Positions 1-5,208 of a stretch of 5,208 nucleotides of DNA are shown piece by piece. This stretch comes from Fidelibacterota bacterium. Its GTDB lineage: Bacteria > Fidelibacterota > Marinisomatia > Marinisomatales > CAZVFT01. How positions within the stretch are numbered: position 1 is the stretch's first letter; each line of letters begins with the position of its first letter. The notes below the pieces were generated by a model. That model did not search any database. It was not told the DNA's origin and saw only the letters and a program-made list of their open reading frames with translations. Made by a program: the position numbers and the translations under genes. The stretch is from contig JACNLN010000114.1 in NCBI GenBank assembly GCA_014381485.1, positions 1 to 5,208 of the forward strand, in the 5' to 3' direction.

Positions 1-23
1 CTTCAGGGCGGGGCTACAAAGTG

Positions 24-39
24 ATTTATGAATTTATGA
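24..39. repeat. Short tandem duplication (2 x 8 nt)
   Basis: ATTTATGA occurs twice in direct succession (24-31 and 32-39), and a third isolated copy lies at 448-455. This is a direct sequence observation; it may simply be slippage in AT-rich DNA and no function is implied. Confidence 0.5.
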
Positions 40-126
40 GTCGTATCTGAAAAGGTCATATAGTTCAAAATAAATGAGTGTATTCCCCACAATAGTTGCT
101 AATTTGAAAAAATAAGAAGAAAAGAA

Positions 127-197
127 TGAGTATTTGATTAGTTTTCAATATCAATTTACTATATTGAATAGACTTATTTTTCTCCTGAAAATACTCA
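127..197. repeat. Nested AT-rich inverted repeats
   Basis: A 9-bp inverted repeat, TGAGTATTT at 127-135 and AAATACTCA at 189-197, encloses an 8-bp inverted repeat, TTCAATAT at 144-151 and ATATTGAA at 161-168, with a 9-nt loop. A further 9-bp complementarity, AAAAATAAG (108-116) with CTTATTTTT (173-181), would compete with the outer arm. A T-rich run (174-181) follows the inner hairpin, so it could be a weak terminator for a gene to the left, but the stem has almost no G or C. Matches of this length are not very improbable in DNA this rich in A and T, so this is recorded as a structural observation only. Confidence 0.35.
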
Positions 198-204
198 ACC
201 TTTT

Positions 205-280
205 TTAACCGCAAAGTTCGCTAAGAATAATTAAATTTTCTTTACGACCTTAGCGTGAACATTGCGTACTTTGCGGTTAA
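205..280. repeat. Imperfect palindromic repeat with phased CGCAAAG-like heptamers
   Basis: Perfect 13-bp terminal inverted arms, TTAACCGCAAAGT (205-217) and ACTTTGCGGTTAA (268-280), are followed inward by a second perfect 7-bp pair, CGCTAAG (219-225) and CTTAGCG (249-255). The right side carries 12 unpaired bases (256-267). Read on the minus strand, the right half is a run of related heptamers: CGCAAAG (275-269), CGCAATG (266-260), CGCTAAG (255-249) and CGTAAAG (246-240), stepping by 9, 11 and 9 nt. The left half shows CGCAAAG (210-216) and CGCTAAG (219-225), also 9 nt apart. Similar AACCGCAAAG-type palindromes are, from memory, dispersed intergenic repeats in several bacterial phyla. It encodes no protein and is not an obvious intrinsic terminator. 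It is likely a small mobile or REP-like element, though membership of a family cannot be shown from one copy. Confidence 0.65.
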
Positions 281-300
281 TTGTGGTCGAAAATAATTTA

Positions 301-342
301 ACATTTTCATCCTTCTCTGTCCCGACAGGTCGGGATGAATGT
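301..342. repeat. GTCGGGA palindrome within a longer hairpin
   Basis: TCCCGAC (320-326) and GTCGGGA (329-335) form a perfect 7-bp inverted repeat with a 2-nt centre, conspicuously GC-rich in AT-rich surroundings. It sits in a wider inverted repeat: 301-312 pairs with GGATGAATGT (333-342) if two T residues are bulged out. The two pairings share bases 333-335 and are partly exclusive. No T-run follows on the + strand, and the A-run at 353-359 is on the wrong side for a minus-strand terminator, so an intrinsic terminator is unlikely. Palindromes with this core are, from memory, common dispersed intergenic elements in some FCB-group genomes; this assignment is an inference. Confidence 0.5.
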
Positions 343-470
343 TTCATTAAATAAAAAAAGTTTCTGAATGTTATTAAATGACGATAAGATAGGGGAAGAA
401 AATTTCGAGGGGTTTACTATATTTTTTAATGGGGAGTTGATAATTAAATTTATGAATCAGGTCTGGATTA

Positions 471-544
471 ATATTTCCCTTTTCTCAATGAGTTGTGTAA
501 ATTTTCAAGCTTTTTGAAATAGGGAAATGTGCGTTTCAACCCCT
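471..544 (+). promoter_or_regulatory. Candidate structured mRNA leader of cmk-rpsA
   Basis: Bases 471-480 (ATATTTCCCT) can pair with 521-530 (AGGGAAATGT) as a 10-bp stem with one U-G wobble. Inside it, TTTCAA (503-508) pairs with TTGAAA (514-519) across a 5-nt loop, directly next to the outer stem. A second TTTCAA at 534-539 could take over pairing with 514-519, and AGGG (521-524) could pair with CCCT (541-544). Two mutually exclusive folds are therefore available 40-110 nt before the cmk start. This could be a leader through which a product such as S1 regulates the operon, as E. coli S1 does on its own mRNA, but the fold, its transcription and any ligand are all inference. Confidence 0.3.
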
Positions 545-570
545 GTCTACGTAGTGAGAATATTTTATTT

Positions 571-574
571 GGAG
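571..574 (+). promoter_or_regulatory. Ribosome-binding site of cmk
   Basis: GGAG lies 7 nt before the ATG at 582, which is canonical Shine-Dalgarno spacing. It supports that start, which also places the P-loop at the N-terminus as expected for CMP kinase. Confidence 0.75.
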
Positions 575-581
575 ATGGATA

Positions 582-1262
582 ATGATTATTACAATTGATG
601 GACCAGCGGCATCAGGGAAGAGCATTACAGCAAAAGGAGCGGCAGAACGATTGGGGTTTCTTTATCTCGATACGGGTGCGATGTACCGAGCAGTTACTTT
701 GGCTTTTCTCAGGGCTGGTGTGAAGTTCGATGATATAAAAGCTATAGAATCTATCCTCGATGAGTTAAAGTTGTCTCTTGTTGCTGACGAGTCTGGATCA
801 CGGATTCTGATTGGGGATGAGGATGTCTCGGAAGCAATTCGGGGGTTGAACGTGACACAAAATGTCAGTGCTGTAAGTGCTGTATCTGTGGTGAGAAAAA
901 AGATGGTTCAGCTTCAACGGGAAGTTGTTATAGGAAAAAATGCTGTTGTGGAAGGCCGTGATATTGGCACGGTTGTTTTTCCAGATGCTGATTTTAAATT
1001 TTTTATTTCTGCCAATGTTGAAACACGTGCTAAAAGACGGCAGAAAGATTTGGAAAAGCTTGGAATTAAACAATCAGTAGATGAGATTGTTGAGGATTTA
1101 AAACAGCGTGATCGAAAAGATTCCAGCAGGAGACTCTCCCCGCTAAAGAAATCGGATGATGCGAGAGTCATCGATACAACATCGCTGACCATCAATGATC
1201 AAATCAACATAATTGTGAATCAAGTGAGATTAAAAATAGGTAAGGAAGAGAAAAATAAATGA
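582..1262 (+). CDS. cmk: Cytidylate kinase (CMP/dCMP kinase)
   Basis: This P-loop kinase transfers the gamma-phosphate of ATP to CMP or dCMP, giving CDP or dCDP in the cytoplasm for nucleotide salvage and for RNA, DNA and lipid precursor supply. The Walker A loop is GPAASGKS at residues 7-14. The family signature LDTGAMYRAVT follows at 29-39, and GRDIGTVVFPDA at 125-136 matches the conserved nucleotide-binding segment. The arginine-rich lid and CMP-contact region spans about 149-189 (ETRAKRRQ, then RDRKDSSR and SPL). Its 226 residues are close to the roughly 227 of E. coli Cmk. The start is fixed by the GGAG site and by the N-terminal position of the P-loop. The stop overlaps the rpsA start by 4 nt (ATGA), suggesting translational coupling. 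All key residues are present. The identification is secure. Confidence 0.97.
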   Translation: MIITIDGPAASGKSITAKGAAERLGFLYLDTGAMYRAVTLAFLRAGVKFDDIKAIESILDELKLSLVADESGSRILIGDEDVSEAIRGLNVTQNVSAVSAVSVVRKKMVQLQREVVIGKNAVVEGRDIGTVVFPDADFKFFISANVETRAKRRQKDLEKLGIKQSVDEIVEDLKQRDRKDSSRRLSPLKKSDDARVIDTTSLTINDQINIIVNQVRLKIGKEEKNK

Positions 1263-3196
1263 GTAACAAAAATAACGAGGTGTTAGAACAGCAAAAAAGT
1301 GAAGAAGTCAATGAGACTATTACCCAAGATATGAAAGAATCAGAGGGAGAAGAAACCTCTAAGAATGAAACTAAAGATGAGGGAAAGGAATATTCACAGG
1401 AGCCTGGTGACATAACTGAGGAAGGTGAAGCAGAAGAGGTAACCGTGAAGGATTATCTCGATGATTCTTTATTCAATGACGTCAAAGAAGTACCGTTTGA
1501 ACAGATATTTTCGGGGGAAGATTCTGGTGAAGTGGTTCCACCTGATGTTTTGAAATTGTATGAAGATACTCTCGCTGAGTTTGGAGAGGAACGGATTATT
1601 AAGGGACGAGTAATTGGTCATAATGAGAAGGAAATCATTATGGACATTGGATTTAAATCAGAGGGGATCATTTCAAGGGAGGAGTTTACTGGGGGAAAGA
1701 TACCCAGTATTGGTGATGTCATAGAGGTTTACCTTGAAAAGGTTGAAGATAAAAGTGGACAAACGGTTCTATCAAAGGAAAAGGCAGATTGGACACGGGA
1801 ATGGAATAAAATCGTTGAAAAATATGAGAAAGGTGAAACTATTACTGGTACAATATCCCGACGAATTAAGGGCGGAATGGTGGTTGAAATCGGGATGATT
1901 CAGGGCTTTTTACCAGGATCACAAATTGATGTTCATCCCGTTCGGGACTTTGATCAGTACGTTGGTGAGGAAATGGAATTTCGAATTGTTAAGGTGAATA
2001 TGTTGAGGAAAAATATTGTTCTTTCCCGAAAGGCGCTGCTTGAGGATTCGATCCGGGAACAACGCGATGCTCTTCTTAAGGAAATTGAAGTAGGACAGGT
2101 TGTTGAGGGGCGTGTGAAAAATGTTACCGATTTTGGAGTATTTATTGATCTTGGGGGTGTTGACGGTCTTCTCCATGTGACTGACCTTTCATGGGGGCGT
2201 ATTAATCATCCATCAGAAATGGTTTCAGTGGGTGATAGCATTAAAGTAAAAGTGATCGGTTTTGACGAAGGGAAAAAGAGAATATCTCTCGGGATGAAAC
2301 AGTTAACCCCACATCCTTGGGATAATGTTCCAGAGAAATACTCTGTAGATACAAAAATCAAGGGTAAGGTAGTAAGTATGACGAATTATGGTGCGTTTAT
2401 TGAAATTGAAAAGGGGGTTGAAGGGCTTGTGCACGTCTCTGAAATGTCCTGGGTTAAAAATATTCATCATCCCTCTGAAATGGTTAGTCTTGGAGATGTA
2501 GTTGAAGCAGTGGTTCTGAGCGTTAATTATGAGGAGAGAAAAATTGCGCTTGGGTTCAAACAGCTTGAACCCGATCCCTGGGATGGAATTGAGAAAAAAT
2601 ATCCTGTGGATTCGGTTCATAAAGGGATAGTTCGTAACTTAACACAATTTGGAGCTTTTCTTGAGCTTGAGGAGGGAGTTGACGGGTTGATTCATGTGTC
2701 TGATCTCTCCTGGACAAAGGTAATTCGTCATCCGAAAGAAGTGGTAGATAAAAATCAGGAAGTGGAAGTGAAGATTTTGGATGTATCTCGGAAAAGCCGG
2801 CGTATCTCGCTTGGACTAAAACAGGTTAGTGAAGATCCATGGGAAGAGATCAGCAATTATTACAAAAGGGAAAAACTGGTTGAAGGGAAAGTGATCCGGG
2901 TTCTGGATAAAGGGGTCATTCTTGATCTTGAAATGGGAGTGGAAGGAATTATTCCATCCAGGATGTTTTCGAGTACAGAAAAGGAAAAGATGTTGAAACA
3001 ATATCGGATAGGCGAAACAACAAAGGGAGAAGTTACCGATGTCAGACGGGGAGATAAGAAAATTATTTTAAAGCCCATAGAGGAACCTATCGATGAGGAG
3101 AAGACAGAAGTCCAAAAGGAGGAATCGAAGAAATCCCAGGATGTAGATATCACGGATGAAAAACGGGATTCTAAGGAAACTAAAGGGTCTGAATGA
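1259..3196 (+). CDS. rpsA: 30S ribosomal protein S1, six S1 domains with acidic N-terminal extension
   Basis: S1 binds mRNA and helps dock and unfold it on the 30S subunit. Six S1 (OB-fold) domains are visible, at about residues 112-173, 193-257, 279-347, 365-434, 452-521 and 538-605. Domains 3-5 are closest to consensus, with FGVF/YGAF/FGAF followed by H-V-(S/T)-(D/E)-(L/M)-S-W. Domains 1 and 2 are divergent, as is usual where S1 contacts the ribosome, and domain 6 has KGVILDL and IPSRMF instead. The linkers HPWDN, DPWDG and DPWEE (about 352-356, 439-443, 526-530) are regularly spaced. At 645 residues it is longer than E. coli S1 (557) because of a Glu/Lys-rich, probably disordered extension (residues 1 to about 108) and a charged tail (about 606-645). 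The ATG overlaps the cmk stop, with AAGGA at 1242-1246 as a somewhat distant ribosome-binding site. Confidence 0.96.
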   Translation: MSNKNNEVLEQQKSEEVNETITQDMKESEGEETSKNETKDEGKEYSQEPGDITEEGEAEEVTVKDYLDDSLFNDVKEVPFEQIFSGEDSGEVVPPDVLKLYEDTLAEFGEERIIKGRVIGHNEKEIIMDIGFKSEGIISREEFTGGKIPSIGDVIEVYLEKVEDKSGQTVLSKEKADWTREWNKIVEKYEKGETITGTISRRIKGGMVVEIGMIQGFLPGSQIDVHPVRDFDQYVGEEMEFRIVKVNMLRKNIVLSRKALLEDSIREQRDALLKEIEVGQVVEGRVKNVTDFGVFIDLGGVDGLLHVTDLSWGRINHPSEMVSVGDSIKVKVIGFDEGKKRISLGMKQLTPHPWDNVPEKYSVDTKIKGKVVSMTNYGAFIEIEKGVEGLVHVSEMSWVKNIHHPSEMVSLGDVVEAVVLSVNYEERKIALGFKQLEPDPWDGIEKKYPVDSVHKGIVRNLTQFGAFLELEEGVDGLIHVSDLSWTKVIRHPKEVVDKNQEVEVKILDVSRKSRRISLGLKQVSEDPWEEISNYYKREKLVEGKVIRVLDKGVILDLEMGVEGIIPSRMFSSTEKEKMLKQYRIGETTKGEVTDVRRGDKKIILKPIEEPIDEEKTEVQKEESKKSQDVDITDEKRDSKETKGSE

Positions 3197-3216
3197 GTAA
3201 ATCAATATTATGAATT

Positions 3217-3220
3217 GAGA
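3217..3220 (+). promoter_or_regulatory. Weak ribosome-binding site bearing on the ybbR start
   Basis: GAGA at 3217-3220 lies 5 nt before the ATG at 3226 but directly abuts or overlaps the ATG at 3220. On spacing alone the third codon of the longest frame (MAMKF at 3226) is the better start; the ATG at 3232 is a further option. The choice changes the protein by only two to four residues. Confidence 0.35.
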
Positions 3221-4215
3221 TGAATATGGCTATGAAGTTTTCAGACATTCGTAGCGGATTAAAAAAGGGGCACTTACAACTATGGGGAGGTGCCTTTTTC
3301 TTAGCAGCAATCCTGTGGGTTTTTGTGATATCTGAAAACAGGTACACATACATCATTGAAATGCCCATCGAAGTAAGAAACATTAAAGAGGGAAAAACCT
3401 TAAAAGGTGAAGTCGTCCCAACAGCTGATGTCAGATTTAAGGCGACAGGTCGCGCTATTTTAAAAACGCTTCTCCTGAAATCCATATCGAATTTTAAAAT
3501 GGTATTAGACCTGGAAAAAATAAGTACATCCTACGACTTCGACCTGAATGAATATTACGACAAATACAGTCAAAAGGTTGTAGTTCCTTCCGGTTTTGAA
3601 TTGGAATTCATTGAGGTTGTTCGTCCTGATTCTATTCATATCTCCCTGGATGAAGTTATGGAGAAAAAGGTATGGGTTATTGTGACTACCAAAATTCACG
3701 TCGCTCCTGGGTTCATCCAGGTGGGAGAATTGAGATATACTCCAGGGGAGATACTATTGACAGGACCGGAGGAAATCATTAAGGAGGTTGATTCTATTGA
3801 AACCAAAGATCAATCTTTCGAAAATCTAACCTCACCGCTGAATACCACAATACCGATTGATTTAAATTTTCCAAGAGTTGTGGCTTCATCACACCAGTTT
3901 GTCAAGATATCAGCGGACATTCAAAGTATTGGTGAGCGAATCATCAGTGAAGTACCAGTGGAGATAATCAACGTTCCCGAGGCTCTCCGAGTCTTTCCCA
4001 GTCCTTCCACTGTGTCGCTCACAATTACCGGTGGAGTCGAATACATTGCTGAAATAACAGCAGGCGATATAAAGGTGTATCTTGATTTTTCAAAACAGTG
4101 GACAACGAGACAGGTATATTATACCCCCAATATTGAAGTTCCCGTGGAAATTATTCAGTGGCGTGATCTCTCTCCGAAAAATATTGAACTCAGAGTCACA
4201 AAAATACAATTGTGA
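3220..4215 (+). CDS. YbbR-domain membrane-anchored protein (CdaR-like)
   Basis: The protein has one N-terminal membrane segment (about residues 20-38, LQLWGGAFFLAAILWVFVIS) after a short basic stretch (RSGLKKGH). An extracytoplasmic region follows with three YbbR-like repeats at about 45-143, 148-235 and 243-327. The repeats share a P-(I/V)-E-(V/I) opening strand (MPIEVRNI, VPVEIINV) and an L-T-G/T-I-T-G turn (LLTGP at 179-183, LTITG at 267-271). In Firmicutes, YbbR-domain CdaR binds and modulates the diadenylate cyclase CdaA. No cyclase gene lies in this window, so that role is not assured here. Proteins of this type also occur beside rpsA or tsaD in other phyla with no established job. The stop overlaps the tsaD GTG start by 4 nt. 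Start choice among ATG 3220, 3226 and 3232 is uncertain. Family assignment is good; function is unproven. Confidence 0.85.
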   Translation: MNMAMKFSDIRSGLKKGHLQLWGGAFFLAAILWVFVISENRYTYIIEMPIEVRNIKEGKTLKGEVVPTADVRFKATGRAILKTLLLKSISNFKMVLDLEKISTSYDFDLNEYYDKYSQKVVVPSGFELEFIEVVRPDSIHISLDEVMEKKVWVIVTTKIHVAPGFIQVGELRYTPGEILLTGPEEIIKEVDSIETKDQSFENLTSPLNTTIPIDLNFPRVVASSHQFVKISADIQSIGERIISEVPVEIINVPEALRVFPSPSTVSLTITGGVEYIAEITAGDIKVYLDFSKQWTTRQVYYTPNIEVPVEIIQWRDLSPKNIELRVTKIQL

Positions 4216-5207
4216 TAATTCTGGGTATTGAAACCTCCTGTGATGACACTGCTGCTGCAGTTTGTCATAATGGCGAGATCATTTCCTCCTTTGTATCATC
4301 ACAGGATATTCATACTGCTTTTGGAGGAGTTGTCCCCGAAATAGCAAGTCGTGAACACGAAAAGTATCTGTCCATAGCTGTTTCTGAAGTAGTGAGACAG
4401 GCTGACATTCAAATCCGGGATCTGGATGCAGTGGCAGTTACACGGGGACCCGGTCTGATGGGGGCTCTTCTTACCGGTGTAAGTTTTGCTCAGGGACTGG
4501 CGAGTGGACTGGAGATTCTCTGCATTGGGGTTGATCATATTGAGGCACATATTTTTGCGAACATTATCTCCCGCCAAGAGTTTATTTACCCATTTCTGTG
4601 TCTCTTGATATCAGGAGGTCACACCCAGATCTGGAGAGTTGACGGATTGAGATGTTATCAACTTTTAGGAGAAACGAGAGATGATGCAGCCGGTGAGGCG
4701 TTTGATAAGGGAGCTCGGATTTTGGGATTGTCCTATCCGGGAGGACCAGCCATAGAAAAGGCATCGAAGGGGGGTGATGAATTTGCTGTAGACTTTCCTC
4801 AGGCATTTTTAAAATCGAATGATATCGAATTCAGTTTCAGTGGACTAAAAACTGCACTACTTAACTATGTTCACCATCAGGGAAAAGAGTACGTCAGGAA
4901 ACATTTAAAGGATATTGCGGCGAGTTATCAATGGGCTATTGTTCACATTCTTTTATCAAAACTTCTGCAAAGCGTGGAATTAACCGGGATCAGATCTGTT
5001 GCTATTGGTGGTGGCGTGGCAGCGAACATGAGACTTCGTTCTCTATCGAAAGAAATGTTAACGGGTTACAATGTATTATTTCCAAAGAAGAACCTTTGTA
5101 CAGATAATGCTGAGATGGTTGCCTTTCTAGCTGAAAAGTACCTGGAAGCCGGATTTGATGATGATACAGATATCAAGGTGGTACCAAACCTGAGATTATC
5201 TTCTTGA
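4212..5207 (+). CDS. tsaD: tRNA N6-adenosine threonylcarbamoyltransferase, TsaD subunit
   Basis: TsaD (Kae1/YgjD family, ASKHA fold) transfers the threonylcarbamoyl group of threonylcarbamoyl-AMP to A37 of tRNAs reading ANN codons, making t6A with TsaB and TsaE. The N-terminal signature is GIETSCDDTAAAV (residues 5-17). The metal-binding HIEAH is at 109-113, with His109 and His113 matching the two conserved histidines. SGGHTQ follows at 134-139, the DDAAGEAFDKGARILGL block at 158-173, FSFSGLKTAL at 207-216, GGGVAANMRLR at 266-276, and the third metal ligand in CTDNAEM (Asp298). At 331 residues it matches the usual length (337 in E. coli). It starts with GTG, four bases overlapping the ybbR stop, and has no obvious Shine-Dalgarno site, so re-initiation after ybbR is likely. 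The TGA ends one base before the window does. tsaB and tsaE are not in view. Confidence 0.97.
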   Translation: MIILGIETSCDDTAAAVCHNGEIISSFVSSQDIHTAFGGVVPEIASREHEKYLSIAVSEVVRQADIQIRDLDAVAVTRGPGLMGALLTGVSFAQGLASGLEILCIGVDHIEAHIFANIISRQEFIYPFLCLLISGGHTQIWRVDGLRCYQLLGETRDDAAGEAFDKGARILGLSYPGGPAIEKASKGGDEFAVDFPQAFLKSNDIEFSFSGLKTALLNYVHHQGKEYVRKHLKDIAASYQWAIVHILLSKLLQSVELTGIRSVAIGGGVAANMRLRSLSKEMLTGYNVLFPKKNLCTDNAEMVAFLAEKYLEAGFDDDTDIKVVPNLRLSS

Positions 5208-5208
5208 T

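Larger units (their letters stand above)
1..581. other. AT-rich non-coding region upstream of cmk
   Basis: No frame on either strand gives a convincing protein here; stops are frequent and the base composition is more AT-rich than the genes that follow. The first 50 bases contain one open + frame entering from the left edge, reading SGRGYKVIYEFMSRI before a TGA at 48-50. It could be the C-terminus of an upstream gene, but 15 codons are too few to judge. The rest holds three sets of inverted repeats (108-197, 205-280, 301-342) and a possibly structured leader (471-544). The best sigma70-like match is TTGATT (134-139), a 17-nt spacer, then TACTAT (157-162), which is weak evidence in such AT-rich DNA. 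I found no credible promoter close to cmk, so the transcription start of the operon remains unplaced. No tRNA or rRNA is recognisable. Confidence 0.75.

Noticed and set aside
1..20. CTTCAGGGCGGGGC resembles the 5' edge of an FMN riboswitch.
   Set aside because: The conserved bases that must follow in the RFN element are absent and the next gene is not for riboflavin; only about a dozen bases agree.
317..360. GTCGGGA hairpin as a rho-independent terminator.
   Set aside because: No T-run follows the stem on the + strand, and the A-run at 353-359 would precede the hairpin in minus-strand transcription.
415..423. TACTAT/TATATT as a possible -10 box for the operon.
   Set aside because: No -35-like hexamer lies 16-18 nt upstream (the bases there are purine-rich), and such hexamers are common in AT-rich DNA.
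36..493. ATGAGT occurs four times in the spacer (36-41, 74-79, 126-131, 488-493).
   Set aside because: Spacing is irregular, flanks differ, and some over-represented hexamer is expected when all are considered.
547..554. CTACGTAG, a perfect 8-bp palindrome just before the cmk ribosome-binding site, as an operator.
   Set aside because: A single 8-bp palindrome is expected by chance at this scale and no second half-site or repeat supports it.
2206..2485. Similar DNA around 2206-2224 and 2465-2485 within rpsA as an inserted repeat.
   Set aside because: It reflects the homologous HHPSEMVS/NHPSEMVS segments of successive S1 domains, ordinary internal repetition of this protein.
2303..2620. Minus-strand open frames of 60-105 codons within cmk, rpsA, ybbR and tsaD.
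   Set aside because: They are antisense to strongly conserved genes, have unusual compositions, and match no family I recognise.

Overview
The window is a compact four-gene housekeeping cluster, all on the + strand, preceded by about 580 bases of AT-rich non-coding DNA. The order is cmk (CMP/dCMP kinase), rpsA (ribosomal protein S1, six S1 domains plus an acidic N-terminal extension), a membrane-anchored YbbR/CdaR-like protein, and tsaD (the tRNA t6A threonylcarbamoyl-transfer subunit). All four frames are intact and all four stops lie inside the window; the tsaD stop ends one base before the window does.

Organism: a bacterium with AT-rich DNA that uses Shine-Dalgarno sites (a clear GGAG lies before cmk) and ATG/GTG starts. 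The cmk-rpsA pairing is widespread. A long S1 with an acidic N-terminus, rpsA followed by ybbR and tsaD, and dispersed palindromes with GTCGGGA and CGCAAAG cores suggest an FCB-group or related lineage such as Marinimicrobia/Neomarinimicrobiota, Ignavibacteria or Calditrichota. This is an impression from pattern memory and was not tested. There is no sign of recent gene transfer, phage, transposase, CRISPR or a defence system.

Layout: 1-581 has no convincing gene. It holds AT-rich nested inverted repeats (108-197), an imperfect palindrome built from phased CGCAAAG-like heptamers (205-280), a GTCGGGA palindrome inside a longer hairpin (301-342), and a potentially structured mRNA leader (471-544) before the cmk ribosome-binding site. 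From 582 to 5207 the genes are tightly packed: cmk and rpsA overlap by 4 nt (ATGA), rpsA and ybbR are 23 nt apart, and ybbR and tsaD overlap by 4 nt (GTGA). With no terminator-like hairpin between genes, they probably form one transcription unit, which may continue past the window.

Functionally, cmk supplies CDP/dCDP, S1 helps load mRNA on the 30S subunit, TsaD matures tRNAs that read ANN codons, and the YbbR protein probably acts at the cell envelope. The unit is therefore mainly about translation and nucleotide supply. I see no new enzymatic system. The parts most worth a second look are the non-coding repeats and the candidate leader structure upstream of cmk-rpsA.
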